DNA from: Glycine soja
Taxonomy: Eukaryota; Streptophyta; Magnoliopsida; Fabales; Fabaceae
Assembly: GCF_004193775.1 (NCBI RefSeq)
Contig: NC_041021.1
Location: 17,996,583-18,060,582 of the forward strand
DNA length: 64,000 nucleotides
Direction of reading: 5' to 3'
Shown: piece by piece, positions 43,875 to 55,363 of the stretch
Layout: the number at the start of each line of letters is the position of its first letter
Position numbering within the stretch: position 1 is the first letter of the stretch
Notes under the pieces: model-generated
Database searches by the model: none
What the model was told of the DNA's origin: nothing
What the model saw: only the letters and a program-made list of their open reading frames with translations
Position numbers and translations under genes: made by a program

Positions 43875-44400
43875 GTTGGTTCCTAAATTATGGTTCTTTC
43901 TAGTTGGGGGTTTGAAAACAAAAGGTAAAATAAACTATGGTTGAAACTAGCCAAAATAAACACTAAAAGAGGTGTGAAAGATAAGGAAAAAACTAATTGG
44001 TAAAAGGCAAGCTCTCTAGGCGGTTTGACAATGGAGGGTAAAGGAAATAAGCTATGAAAATAAGCAAGAAATTAAAGTGCAAGAAATGTAAACTAGGCGG
44101 ATCCTAAGAGTGTTTGGATGACCTCATTTAAGGTTCCCAACAAAACACTCACTATCCTAAGGGAAAATTGCCTAAAATTATTACACACAAATGGAAGTAG
44201 GGTGACCTAGCGGAGGCTCCCAACTTACTTCCAATGAAAGGCCTTTTTGTTACAAAATTTGAAAGCAAAGCAAATTGTCAATTACAAAATTACAAAGAAA
44301 AAAGTCCTCAATTGTGGTGGCTAATCTCTCTTTAGTGTTTCACTCAATTTGGAGTGCTTCTTAGTCCAATAGCTCTTAAGGTGGTTGGCCCCTTGCTTCT
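43875..44400 (-). mobile_element. C1 leader remnant
   Basis: First 526 bp upstream of the ORF in element sense, matching C2 at about 58142-58665. It joins truncated LTR at 44400 through a short TTGA overlap. This implies a deletion of the primer site, the distal leader and about 370 bp of LTR. Confidence 0.7.
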
Positions 44401-44967
44401 TGAAATTGAATTTGTGGAGCCAAACTTTGGAGCCAAAATTTCACTAATTATGATTAGTGAATTTTAGTTATGGTTCAGCCCACTAATCCAAGATCAATTC
44501 CAAGATTCTCCACTAAGTGTGCTTAGGTGTCATGAGGCATGAAAAGCATGAAGGACATGCACAAAGTGTAAGCAAATGCTCACCTCCCCCTCTAAAATTT
44601 AATTTGATTGGGCTTCTACCAATTCAATTAAATTTATTTCCAACCACACACATCAAATATCCACTTAGTGCATGTGAAATTACAAAACTACCCCTAATAC
44701 AAAAACTTGTCTAGGTGCCCTAAAATACAAGGGCTGAAAAATCCTATATTTCTAGGGTACCCTACCTACATTATGGAGCCCTAAATAGAAGGCCCAAAAA
44801 TAATGAAACCTTAATCTAATATTTACAAAGATAAGTGGGCTCGTACTTAGCCCATGGGCCCGAAATCTACCCTAAGGCTCATAAGAACCCTAGGGCCTTC
44901 TCTTGCATCTCTGGCCCAATGTACTTGGAGTTTTCTATCCAATGCCCTTGCGGGTTGGATTGCATCA
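44401..44967 (-). repeat. C1 5' LTR, truncated
   Basis: 567 bp matching about 41601-42195, from TGAAATTGAATTTGTGGAG to GGATTGCATCA. A further internal gap of about 29 bp lies after GCACAAAGTG (about 44568). The TATA box of this copy is deleted. Confidence 0.82.
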
Positions 44968-45389
44968 GAGACCAATCACGAGCACATAGCATGGTCTTGA
45001 AAGAGGAGTTAGCTACTTGCTCAAGGTCCAAAACAAACTTGTCTCAACGTTTATGCGAGACAGAGACCAACATGTTAGCCATCGTTAGCAAGTACCAAGA
45101 AGAACTAAATCTAGCCACGACCCACGAGCATAAAGTGGCGGACGAGTATGCCCAAGTGTACGCGGAAAAGGAGGCTAGAGGAAGGGTGATTGACTCGTTA
45201 CATCAAGAGGTAACAATGTGGATGGACCGATTTCCTCTTACCTTGAACGGGATTCAAGAACTTCCCCGATTGTTAGCCAAGGCCAAATCAATGGCGGACA
45301 CCTACTCCACCCCTGAGGAGATCCACGGGCTTCTCAGCTATTGTCAGCATATGATAGACTTAATGGCCCATATAATTAGAAACCGCTAG
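44968..45389 (+). pseudogene. O2 ORF1, C-terminal part
   Basis: Resumes RDQSRAHSMVLKEELATC and reads open through QRLCETETNMLAIVSKYQEE, EARGRVIDSLHQEV, LPRLLAKAKSMADTYS and MIDLMAHIIRNR to TAG at 45387-45389. It is predicted to be mostly helical and coiled-coil. No catalytic motif. Confidence 0.78.
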
Positions 45390-45619
45390 GAAGTTTGTAT
45401 TGTCGCTCAGATCTTGACTAGTTACAACTTTCTGAATATAATGAGTTTATCCCATGTTTTTACTCTAAAGATCAGTGCGAATCAAATCACTCCCACATTT
45501 TATCTCTAGCATGCATTCATTTTTCTTTACCTACTCCTCACGTTTGGTTTTTTAGGAAAAACGCCATAACTAAACGCGCCCCAAGGCATCCCTATCGCAC
45601 CAGATCAAACTCTAGGACG
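45390..45619 (+). mobile_element. O2 spacer between ORF1 and gag
   Basis: A 230-bp noncoding stretch between the ORF1 stop and the gag ATG. Nothing further recognised. Confidence 0.5.
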
Positions 45620-46858
45620 ATGGGTGACTAAAAGGAGACATAGGAACAGATGAAAGCCGACATGTCGGCTTTGAAAGGGCAAATGGCTTCCATGATGGAG
45701 GCCATGTTACTGATGAGACAACTCATGGAGAATAACATGGCCACCACTGCCGTTGTTAATTTGGCTGCCGAAGCAGACCCAACTCTCCCAGCTACCGCAC
45801 ACCATCCTCTCCCAAACACGATAGGACGAGAAAGGAGCACACTGAGGCACATCAGCAACCCCCATTTGGGATACAACCGGGTGGCTTACCCTTATGGACT
45901 ACCACCTAATTACACGCCACCAGTCATGCGTGATGATGCGAGTCATGTCCCTTCCCTCGTCCTTGATGGGGAACGTCCTCGATAGTCAGACGAGGTTCAC
46001 GAGAATCATAGAGAGTATGCCCAAGTAGATGTCGATTTCTACCCCCCGGTCCCCGTCGAGGGTCCGGCACCCAACGTACTTCCTCAACCCAACCTCCCAG
46101 CACAACCAATATTCTTGTCCACAGATAGACCACCCCCGGTGGCAGAAGAAAGAAGGAAACTCGATCTCATCGAGGAGAGATTGAGAGCTGTTGAAAGCTT
46201 TGGCGACTATCCGTTTGCGGACATGGCGGATCTTTGCTTGGTACCAGACGTCGTCATCCCCCCAAAATTCAAGGTACCTGATTTCAACAAGTACAAAGGG
46301 ATGACTTGTCCTAAGAACCATCTCAAGATGTATTGTCGCAAGATGGGGGCGCATTCTAGGGATGAAAAGTTGTTAATGCACTTTTTTCAAGATAGCTTGG
46401 CTAGAGCCACGGTCATTTGGTACACTAATCTGGAAGCTTCCTGCATCCGTACTTGGAAGGATCTGATTACTGCCTTCCTTAAGCAATATCAATACAATTC
46501 TGATATGGCTCCCGATCGCACTTAGTTGCAGAACATGGTTAAAAAGGAAGGTGAGACCTTTAAAGACTACGCCCAGCGGTGGAGGGACCTGGCAGCACAA
46601 GTGTCCCCTCCCATGGTCGACAGGGAGATGATTACCATGATGGTCGAGAGGGACCTTTTGCCATCCAGATACGATCGTGTCCGATGGCACGCAGAGACAA
46701 ATTATGGTCATTCTGCGCCATGTGTCAACCGAGAGGAACGAATTTGTCAGTATCAGGATGATGTTGGTCGTTCGGTGCTGATCATTTTCAAGACTTTTAC
46801 AGGTACCGTTGGCGAGGAGATTGATCGGCCGAATGGTGTTCCTCTCGAACGAAATTAG
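45620..46858 (+). pseudogene. O2 gag, broken and truncated
   Basis: ATG at 45620, with an early stop at 45629. The frame then continues MKADMSALKGQMASMMEAML (coiled-coil). Stops at 45983 and 46523 interrupt it. The Retrotrans_gag core lies at about 46260-46620: FNKYKGMTCPKNHLKMYCRK, LLMHFFQDSLARATVIWY, TWKDLITAFLKQYQYNSDMA, FKDYAQRWRDLAAQV. After REMITMMV the family sequence stops and unrelated 3'-end sequence follows. The knuckle and all of pol are deleted. Confidence 0.8.
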
Positions 46859-46914
46859 TGTCTTATCTTTACTTCCCTTTTATCTCCAATAAATGACAAG
46901 CAAAGAGGGGCAAC
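46859..46914 (+). other. O2 3' end and polypurine tract
   Basis: Short noncoding end CTTTTATCTCC...CAAAGAGGGGCAAC immediately before the 3' LTR, shared with O3 and O4. Confidence 0.72.
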
Positions 46915-48619
46915 TGTCATACCCTAATTTCGTCCGGGGATCATCTGTTTGTTGGGGTGCGACCCTTGCTTGACCAATTTGAGGTACTTGACACCCATCG
47001 TTAGGCAATCCGTGAAGTTCCGCGACATGTCAGGAGTTGAAAGGACGTGTTAAGGTGCAATCCGTAAAGTTTCGTAACATTATGGAAGCCAAAGAAGGGA
47101 TGATTGTGTAATCCGTAAGGTTTCGTGACATTACGGAAAGAAAACAAGTATCATTACGTAATTTGTAAAGTTCCGTAACGTTATGAAAAAAGAATCTGCA
47201 AAAAAGGGATAGGGTGTGTATTTAGTAAACAAGGCGTACAAATAGCAATCATCCCACTTGGGCCTTCCAGGATCTTCCAACAGAAGGCAGTGCCTTCTAG
47301 TGGAAGCAACCCAGCTCGCCTGGGTGGCAACCACCACCCTCTTTTCCCCTATAAATCGAGGGAGGAGGGCAGAACAAAAATGTTCAACTCTCCTGGTACC
47401 TGAGAATCACTTAAAATTAGTGAGAAAAATTGTTTCCGTGAAGAAAATCCAAGTCGAGGCGCTTCCGTAACGCTTCTGAGACGTTTCCGTGGGCGATTTC
47501 GCGAAGGTTTTCCACCGTTCATCATCGTTCTTTGTTCATTCTTCGTTGTTCTTCGGTCTTCAACCGGTAAGTTCCTGAAATTGAACTTTTCAATTCATTC
47601 TATGTACCCTTAGAGGTCCCCATTTGTTTCGCATGCTTTTATTTTTATTTCATTTACTTTCCGTACCCCCTTTTGACGTGCTTTAGTCATTTATTTAAGT
47701 CGTTTTCTCACCTAATCAAAAATAAAATAAATTTCCACCGTTCATTTGAATTGTAACATCTTTTAATTTTTGTCAAAATGAAATTCGACCGTTCTGTCAT
47801 GCCGTAACCACGATTAAAACCAAAAAGAGATAAAATAATAATATAATAATCAAAAAAATATCTTTTAATAAAATAATCAAAAAAATCAATCGGACGTTTT
47901 TCTTTGGGATTTTTCTTTCTTAATCGAATTGACTAATAACCAAAGTGAAACTAAGGCTAATATCAATTCATAAATCAAACTTTTGTCATCACCTAAAAAG
48001 CCATTTTTAACATCCAATGCCTTGAAATGGTCTTTTCCGCTTTTATTGGTTAAACGTGGATTTCTAAAGCCTAAAATAAACACGTAGCTTTGTTACCTCT
48101 TTCAAAAAAAAAAGATCATTAATGGTCCAATGTCTTAATGTTTTCTCTCCTTTCAAAAGAATTGAAAGATTGTTTTAATGGTCCAATGCCTTAAATGACC
48201 TTTGATTCAATCAAAATATATCTTGCAAAAAAGGATAAAAATAATTTAACCACAATTGAGGAATACGCAGGATCAAGGGAAACACCCTTGTCGACCACAA
48301 AAAGATAAAAAAATATATAAAAGGCATAAAAAGACATAAAAAGCGTAAAAAAGGGAATATAACACAAATTGAAGTCATATTCGCACGCTTGATTAAAGGT
48401 TGTCGTCCCTTGTGACGAACGCGTGGGGTGCTAATACCTTCCCCGTGCGTAAATACAACTCCCAAACCTTTCACTTAAAGTTCGTAGACCACGTCTTTTT
48501 CCGGTTTTTCCGACGTTTTCCTCAAATAAACGTTGGTGGCGACTCCGCGCATTTTCCTTTCTTGGAAGACGCATCCATGAGTCTCGCGTCACCCTCCCGC
48601 CGAAGGGTAGGTTGCGACA
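46915..48619 (+). repeat. O2 3' LTR
   Basis: TGTCATACCC to GTTGCGACA, 1705 bp. TATA box changed to TATAAATC (47350-47357). The upstream palindrome is partly deleted (CAGCTCGCCTGGGTGG). It lacks the first half of the paired motif (GAACTACGTAGG) but keeps the second (ATACGCAGG, 48267), the reverse of the 5' LTR. Confidence 0.86.
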
Positions 48620-49194
48620 GGTCACATCTTAGACCTCACTCCCATAGAAGAGAATAGGAAAGAAAGTCTCAAGAAGGTAACATTAACCTCCCATGCTTCT
48701 ATGTGAAGGACAATGTAGAGGCTAACTTAGTTTGGGAAATAAGCGTAGAGCAACAAATTAAAAAGAAGTCTACGTCAAAATCTTATAGCTCTCACTCTTA
48801 TCCAAAGAAAGACCAAGGTCAAGGCATCTTAAGGGTGACACCTTCTAAGCCCAAAGATGATAAGGGGAACACAATAGAAAAGCAAGCCCCTAAGGCTAGT
48901 ATGCAAGAGAAAACTAGCTCTATAAAGTGCTTTAAATGTCTTGGAAGAGGACACATTACTTCTCAATGCCCCACCACAAAAACCATGATTATGAGGGGCC
49001 AAGACATTTATAGTAGCCAAGATAAGGCTACTACTTCACCTTCCTCTAGTGAAAGTGAAGAAGCAAAAGGGCAAGAATCTAGTGAAGAAATCTACCCCCA
49101 AGAAGAAGGACAACCATTAGTGGTTAAAGAGAAGTGTAAGGAGGTAAGTGTCTCCTCCAAGAGGTTAGCTAAGAAGGTTAAAGACAAACATTAG
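48620..49194 (+). pseudogene. B2 gag, second part with zinc knuckle
   Basis: Continues SHLRPHSHRR after O2, with a frameshift. The open stretch 48703-49194 reads KDNVEANLVWE joined to ISVEQ (gag core missing), then the intact knuckle CFKCLGRGHITSQC, then the Ser/Glu linker. A short duplicated segment (TTAAAGACAAACATTA twice, about 49178-49216) creates the stop at 49192-49194. Confidence 0.76.
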
Positions 49195-50040
49195 TGGTTA
49201 AAGACAAACATTAAAGAAACTTTCCCTCTTAGACAACCTTCACATTTTCTCCTTTGTAAAATGACACTTGCTAGCATTGCCACACCTCTTGGGCTTGAGT
49301 TTATTCCTCAAGTAAAGAAGTTGTTGGATGATGGTTTGGTTCGCAAGAGCTTAAATCCTTGTGCTTTGTTGGTGCCCAAAATAGGTACTATTAGGCACCA
49401 AGTCCCTAAAATAGGTGGTATGATGAATGTTTTAAGTGGTGCAACCCTTTTTTGTAAAATCACTCGTTCACCTAACATCTTCATGGTTTGTGTACATAGG
49501 GACCCATTAGGTAGGTTTGTTCTTCTTTTTAGTTTCAATACAAACTTAGGTACTCATACGGGACACCTTAGGTTTGTCATACTTTTTGGTAGGAATAATC
49601 AATATGAAAATACAGAAAAAGGTATGTTTTATTGCATTAGTTTTCTTAATTTCTCAAATAGTGATCAAGGGGTTCCCATGAACCCTAAGAGAATAAAGGT
49701 CATTCCTGAGTGGCCCACTCAACCAAGCATAAGAAAAATTTGGGGCTTCCATAAATTAACAAACTTTTACAAAAGGTTTGTCCCATATTGTTCTATACTT
49801 GTAGCACCACTCATTGAGTTGGTGAGGAACCATGTTCCTTCATGGGAAGATGCCCAAGAAATGGGTTTTCAGACATTACCTTACTTTAACATACCAAACA
49901 CCACTAATACATATGTTTTTGTTCTTTTTACAGGTGTTGATGGAAGGAGCCCAGAGTATGAAGTACCTCAGGATTTGAGGTCAAATCCTTTCCAAGGTGG
50001 AGGGAATGATGCAGTCCTAACCCGCAAGGGCATTGGATAG
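49195..50040 (+). pseudogene. B2 crippled RT-like frame
   Basis: Open from 49261 (259 codons): FIPQVKKLLDDGLVRKSLNP, CALLVPK, TLFCKIT, GHLRFVILFGRNNQYENTEK, IKVIPEWPTQPS, FYKRFVPYCSILVAPLIELV. Same missing YxDD region as B1, C1 and C2. It ends 34 bp inside the 3' LTR with TAG at 50038-50040. Confidence 0.75.
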
Positions 50041-50907
50041 AAGACTCCAAGTAGATTGGGCCAAAGATCCAAGGGAAGGCCCTAGGGTTCTCATGAGCCT
50101 TAGGGTAGATTTCGAGCCCATGGGCTAAGTACGAGCCCGCTTATCTTTGTGAATATTTGAATAGGTTTTTTCTTTGTTTGGGCCTTGTATTTTGGTTATT
50201 CTAGTAGTATAGGGTTTTAGCCTTGTATTTTGAGGCATTTTGAGTAGTCTTTGTAGTAGGGAATTTTTTTTATTTTCATGTATTTTGTCATGAGGGTGAG
50301 CTTAGCTATTATATGGGGTGTGTAGCTAAGATCAAGTTTCTCATCTCAAGGAGGTTAGCTTAGCTACTAGAGAGGTGTGTGTAGCTAAGCTCTAGCTTCT
50401 TTAGGAATCTTCTTAAGGAAGCTTCTCAAGGAGGTGAGCTTAGTTATGAGAGGGGTGTGTGTAGCTAAGCTCTAGCTTCTCAAGGAAGTTTTCTCAAAGA
50501 AACTTCTCAAGGAAGTTTTCTCAAGAAAGCTTCTCAAGGAAGCTACCTAGTCTATAAATAGAAGCATGTGTAACACTTGTTGTAACTTTGATGAATGAGA
50601 GTCTTGTGAGATACAACTCAAAGTTCAACTTCTCTCCCTTTTTCTTCCTTTAAGTTCGTGCTCCCCCTATCTCTTTCTCCCCCTCTTTCTTTTCCTCCAT
50701 TGAAGCATCCTCTAGCTTCTTATCCAAGGCTCATCTTGGTGGTGAAGCTCCTTCTTCCATTGCTTATTCCCTAGTGGATGGCGCCTCCTCTCACCTCTTC
50801 TCCTTTTTCATTCACTTCATCTCCATGGTGGAAAATCACCATTAAAGGACCTCATTGAAGCTCAAAAATCCAGCCTCCATAGAAGCCCTACAAGCAAGCT
50901 TCCATCA
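50007..50907 (+). repeat. B2 3' LTR
   Basis: TGATGCAGTCC to AGCTTCCATCA, 901 bp. TATA box TATAAATA at 50553-50560. Repeated CTTCTCAAGGAAG motifs upstream of it. The following sequence is reversed S4 LTR beginning GGGTTGAATTAATT. Confidence 0.88.
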
Positions 50908-52493
50908 GGGTTGAATTAATTATTAATGTGTCTTGACTAATTAAAATTTTATCCTTCTTAATGTCACTAGATTCAACTAGGCTTTTACTACTAAGTTAAC
51001 AAAGTAAAGAATAGAAACAAAAACTTAACCAAAAGTAAAAGCGGCAATTAAAAGTACACAACGGAATTTAAAGAGTGTAGGGAAGAAGAAGACAAACACA
51101 AGATTTATGCTGGTTCGGAAACAACCCGTGCCTACATCCAGTCCTCAAGCAACCAACAATTCTTGAGATTTCTTTCAACCTTGTAAAATCCTTTACAAGC
51201 CAAAGATCCACAAGGGATGTACCCTCCCTTGTTCTCTTTGAACAACCAAGTGGATGTACCCTCCACTTGAACTGATCCACAAGAGATGTACCCTCTCTTG
51301 TTCTCAGTATAACAACCCAAGTAGATGTTCCCTCTACTTGTACCACAAAGGATGTACCCTCCAATGTGTTAGGACAAAGAATTCTTAGGCGGTTAGTCCC
51401 TTGAATTCTCTGTGATGGGGATACAAAAGATATCTCAGGCGGTTAGTCCTTTGAAATCTCTTGTCAAGCAGGAGAAGGGAAGAAACAAAAGAATTCTCAG
51501 GCGGTTAGTCCTTTAATCTTTTGACAAGAGAAAGAAGTGAATGAAGAAGAAGAGTCACACAAGTTTTTGAACAATGAACTTTTCTTGGAAGAGAAAGTAT
51601 TGAGCAAAAACTCTATGAAAGAAATATGTTGATCATAAAAAGAAATCAATCTTTTAGAATGAAAGGAATCAGTCTTAGTTTTTCGAAATTCGTGCCATGG
51701 TCACATATTTATAATCATTTGATGACTCGAGTTAAAGTTTGTGACTCTTGGCAATTTCTGTAAAACTAGTCACCTTTTAAAAATTGTGACTCTTTTGAAA
51801 ACTAGTAACTTTAAAAGTTGTGACTCATTTGAAAACTAGTCACTTAAAGGTTGTGACTTTTGAAAAACTCTTCAGAAACACATCACTTTAAGAATTATGA
51901 CTTTTGGTAATTTATTTTTCGAAATCAATCACTGGTAATCGATTACCATCAAGGTGTAATCGATTACACATCAACAGATGTGACTCTTCATGTTTAAATT
52001 TGAAAATCAAAACGTTTAGAAACTCTGGTAATCGATTACACAAGTTTAAAATGATTTGAAAATGTTTTATCACTAGTTGTGACTCTTGAAAGTTGACATC
52101 TAACATTTGAAAACATTGGTAATGGATTACATGCTCATGGTAATCGATTACAACTTTGTAAATCAGTTTTGAAAACAATGCTGGCTACTGGTAATCGATT
52201 ACCCGAAGGTAGTAATCGATTACCAGAGAGTAAAACTCTTTGGTAAAAGATTTTGTGAAAAATTCTTGTGCTACTCAATGTTTTGAAAAACTTTTTTAGT
52301 ACTTATCTTGATTGAGTCTTCTCTTGATTCTTGAATCTTGAGTCTTGATTGTTCTTGAATCTTGAAACTTGATTGTTCTTGAATCTTGATTCTTTGAAAC
52401 TTGATTCTTGAAGCTTTTTGACTCCTGATTCTTTGGAACTTTCTTAACTCTTGATTCTTTGGCATCATCAAAATAATCTTGGAAGTCATTGTG
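50908..52493 (-). repeat. S4 LTR, minus, both ends incomplete
   Basis: Reverse of the S-LTR, lacking about 40 bp at the left end (where B2 lies) and the first part at the right. Contains the hairpin series in minus sense (51120-51515), TAATCGATTA palindromes (51935-52225) and CTTGAATC-type short repeats (52310-52450). Related to, but clearly diverged from, S1. The right boundary with the O1 pol fragment is approximate. Confidence 0.72.
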
Positions 52494-52764
52494 TTCGAAA
52501 GGATCAAGCAATGCCTTATGAATCCACCTGTGCTTGTGCCACCGGTGCCCGAAAGACCCCTTATACTATATATGATGGTGTTGGATGAGTCGAAGGGGTG
52601 TATGCTGGGGCAACATGATGAGTCCAGAAAGAGGGAACTGGTCGTCTAAGCAAGAAGTTCACAGCATGTGAAATGAACTACTCTTTTCTTGAAAGGACAT
52701 GTTGTGCCCTAGTATGGGCAGCCCACTGTCTAAGGTAGTACATGCTCAGCTACACCACTTAGTT
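52494..52764 (+). pseudogene. O1 pol fragment, RT end and first RNase H
   Basis: Plus-strand frame ERIKQCLMNPPVLVPPVPER, then LDESKGCMLGQHDESRKREL. Frames are then broken but still recognisable as the first RNase H of Ogre-type pol (the YLSKKF-like and ALVWA regions are recognisable in other frames). C2 interrupts it inside the tyrosine-threonine-tryptophan region. RT upstream is missing. Confidence 0.75.
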
Positions 52765-53726
52765 TGATGTAAGCTCCATTGGAGCTTGTAGGCCTAGGAT
52801 CATCTACATCAATTGATTCCTTTGCTTCTTGGAAGATGAATGGCAGCGGAATGGAGAAGGAAGAGAGAGAGGAGACACCACTTCAAGGAGAAGATGAGTC
52901 AAAAAGAAGCTCACCACCATAAGAGGCCATAGATAAGAGCTTAGAGGAAGAAGGAGATGAATGAAGGGAGAGGAAGAGAAGAGCACGAAATTTTGTACTT
53001 TAAAAGAGCTTTAAAATCTAAAGTTTAATATTCAAATGATCAAAGCTCTAAAAAAATGCACACACATGACCTCTATTTATAGCCTAAGTGTCACACAAAA
53101 TTGGAGGGAAATTTGAATTTCAATTCAAATTTCACTTGAACTTGAAATTGAATTTGTGGAGCCAAACTTTGGAGCCAAAATTTCACTAATTATGATTAGT
53201 GAATTTTAGTTATGGTTCAGCCCACTAATCCAAGATCAATTCCAAGATTCTCCACTAAGTGTGCTTAGGTGTCATGAGGCATGTAAAGCATGAAGGACAT
53301 GCACAAAGTGTGGCAATGGGGTGTGGTAAACAAATGCTCACCTCGCCCTCTAAAATTTAATTGGATTGGGCTTCTACCAATTCAGTTAAATTCATTTCCA
53401 ACCACACACATCAAATATTCACTTACTGCATGTGAAATTACAAAACTACCCCTAATACAAAAACTAGTCTAGGTGCCCTAAAATACAAGGGCTGAAAAAT
53501 CTTATATTTCTAGGGTACCCTACCCACATTATGGAGCCCTAAATACATGGACCAAAATTAATGAAACCTTAATCTAATATGTACAAAGATAAGTGGGCTC
53601 ATACTTAGCCCATGGGCCCGAAATTTACCCTAAGGCTCATGAGAACCTTAGGGCCTTCTCTTGCATCTTTGGCCCAATCTTCTTGGAGTCTTCTATCCAA
53701 TGCCCTTGGGGGATAGGATTCCATCA
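52765..53726 (-). repeat. C2 3' LTR
   Basis: 962 bp, TGATGTAAGC to GGATTCCATCA. Minus-strand TATA at 53074-53081. Slightly diverged from the right-hand copy. Confidence 0.87.
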
Positions 53727-53887
53727 TTCCCTCCCCCTTGAAAAGGATTTGACCTCAAATTCAAAGGTTCTTGAAACTCATGGATTCTTTCCTCAACACC
53801 TGTAAAAAGAATAAAAACATATGTATTAGTGATGTTGGGTATGTTAGAGTACGGTAAGGACGGAAAACCCCTTTCCTGGCCATCTTT

Positions 53888-55036
53888 CTATGAGAGAATA
53901 TAGTTCCTCACCAACTCAATGAGTGGTGCTACAAGTATAGAAATATATGGGACAAACCTTTTGTAAAAGTTTGTTAATATATTGAAGCCCCAAATTTCCC
54001 TTATACTTGGTGGAGTAGGCCACTCAGGAATGACCTTTATTCTCTTAGGGTCCATGGGAAGCTCTTGATGACTATTTAAAAAGTTAGGGAAAGTAATGGA
54101 ATAAAACATACCTTTTTCTTTATTTTCATGTTGATTATTCCAACAAAAAATGACGACAAACCTAAGGTGTCCCACATAAGCACCAAGGTTTGCATTGAAA
54201 CAAAAAATAAGAACAAACCTACGTAATGAGTCCCTACGTACACAAATCATGAAGATGTTGGGTGCATGAGTGATTTTACAAAAGAGTGTTACACCACTCA
54301 ACACATTCACCATACCACCTATCATAGGGATTTGGTGCCTAATAATAATACCTATTTTAGGCACCAACAAAGCACAAAGATTTAAGCTCTTGCGACCCAA
54401 ACCCTCATCCAACAACTCCTTTACTTGAGGAATAACCTCAAGCTCAAGAGGTATGGCGGTGCTAAGGGTTGTTTCCCTTGATAGGAGAAGGTAGAAAGAT
54501 TGTTTAAGAAGGAGTGCTCTTTTAATATCACCTTTTGTTGCAAAATGATTTTCCTTGTTAACAGTCTTCTTGGAGGAATCCTTATCCTCCTTTTCCTTCC
54601 CCTTGGCCTTTGAAGACAAGGCCTTACTATCCTTCTTTTTCTTTTGTTTTTCTAGTTTTTCTTCCTCATCCCTCTTATCTTTCATAGTTAGTTGATATTT
54701 GGCTACCTGTGAAGGTGTTTGAGGATGCAACACAAATTTAGTGCCAAGATGGGTGAGGGTAATTTCATTAGTTAGGCCATTGTAAATGATCTTCCTATCA
54801 AATTGCCATGGCCTTCCTAAAAGAATATGTCCTGCCTCCATGGGAACTATATCACAACTAACTTCATCCTTATATGTCCCAATGGAGAAAGGTACCTTCA
54901 CTTGTTGGTTAACAATCATTTCCCCTTGCTCATTGAGCCATTGAAGTTTATAAGGTTTTGGGTGGGGAATGATAGTGAGGTTCAACTTGGAAACTAATCT
55001 TGTGCTACAACAATTGCAACAAGATCCACTATCCAC
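53888..55036 (-). pseudogene. C2 protease and crippled RT
   Basis: A 382-codon frame. It begins with the aspartic-protease motif MDSGSCCNCCSTRLVSKL and continues PYKLQWLNEQGEM, VPFSIGTYKDEVSCDIVPME and HILLGRPWQFDRK (the ILLGRPW motif of Ty3 proteases), about residues 1-90. A Lys/Glu linker (about 125-165) follows, then the RT-like part (about 200-375) with LLDEGLGRKSLNLCALLVPK, FCKIT, VGHLRFV and FYKRFVPYISILVAPL. YxDD, RNase H and integrase are absent. The frame stops at 53888, before the LTR. Confidence 0.75.
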
Positions 55037-55363
55037 AATGAGAGAAAAGTTTTATCTAAAATTTTGCATCTTGTATGAAAGATGTTCTCTCTTTGGGATT
55101 GAGATAGATCACAAGATTGACCTCCAAGGAGCCTTCTAACCATTAAGAGGTCACCTTCTTCAAGGGGGTAGACTTCCTCACTAGACTCTTCACCCCTTAC
55201 TTCATCTTCACTTCCACTAGAGGAAGGGCAAGAAGTAGTCTCCCCTTGACTACTATAAATGTCTTGACCCCTCATTATCATGGTTTTCTTTGTGGGGCAT
55301 TGAGAGACAATGTGACCTCTTCAAAGACATTTGAAGAATTTAATGTTTCCAGTCCTTTCTTGG
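55037..55363 (-). pseudogene. C2 gag C-terminal part and linker
   Basis: Minus reading includes a decayed knuckle (GHIVSQCPTKKTMIMRGQDI) and an acidic Ser/Glu linker (DEVRGEESSEEVYPLEEG). It runs into the start of the protease in another frame. It is cut at 55363 by the solo LTR. Confidence 0.7.

Larger units (their letters stand above)
41233..44967 (-). mobile_element. C1, Ty3-type element in O2 ORF1
   Basis: TGATGCAAGC...GGATTGCATCA with a perfect target duplication GAGAC (41228-41232, 44968-44972). The coding frame of ORF1 continues across it. The 5' LTR (right side) has lost its U5 end together with most of the leader. Confidence 0.92.
37274..48619 (+). mobile_element. O2, Ogre-like element with ORF1 and gag but no pol
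   Basis: LTRs at 37274-38909 and 46915-48619. Flanks GGTTA (37269-37273) and GGTCA (48620-48624) match at four of five positions, and the B2 gag resumes. Interior: tRNA-Arg primer site, leader, ORF1 (split by C1), gag whose end is fused to the 3' end region. All of pol is missing between gag and the polypurine tract. ORF1 upstream of gag is a hallmark of Ogre. Confidence 0.85.
34985..50907 (+). mobile_element. B2, Ty3-type element (hosts O2)
   Basis: 5' LTR remnant, primer site, long leader, gag split by O2, RT-like frame, full 3' LTR. The 3' LTR end is followed by reversed S4 LTR, while the left neighbour is S3. The original left flank is therefore lost and the target duplication cannot be tested. 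Confidence 0.78.

Noticed and set aside
39785..45389. Considered a host nuclear gene with a large intron
   Set aside because: The 'intron' is element C1 with LTRs and a GAGAC target duplication. The flanking LTRs and following gag show it is Ogre ORF1.
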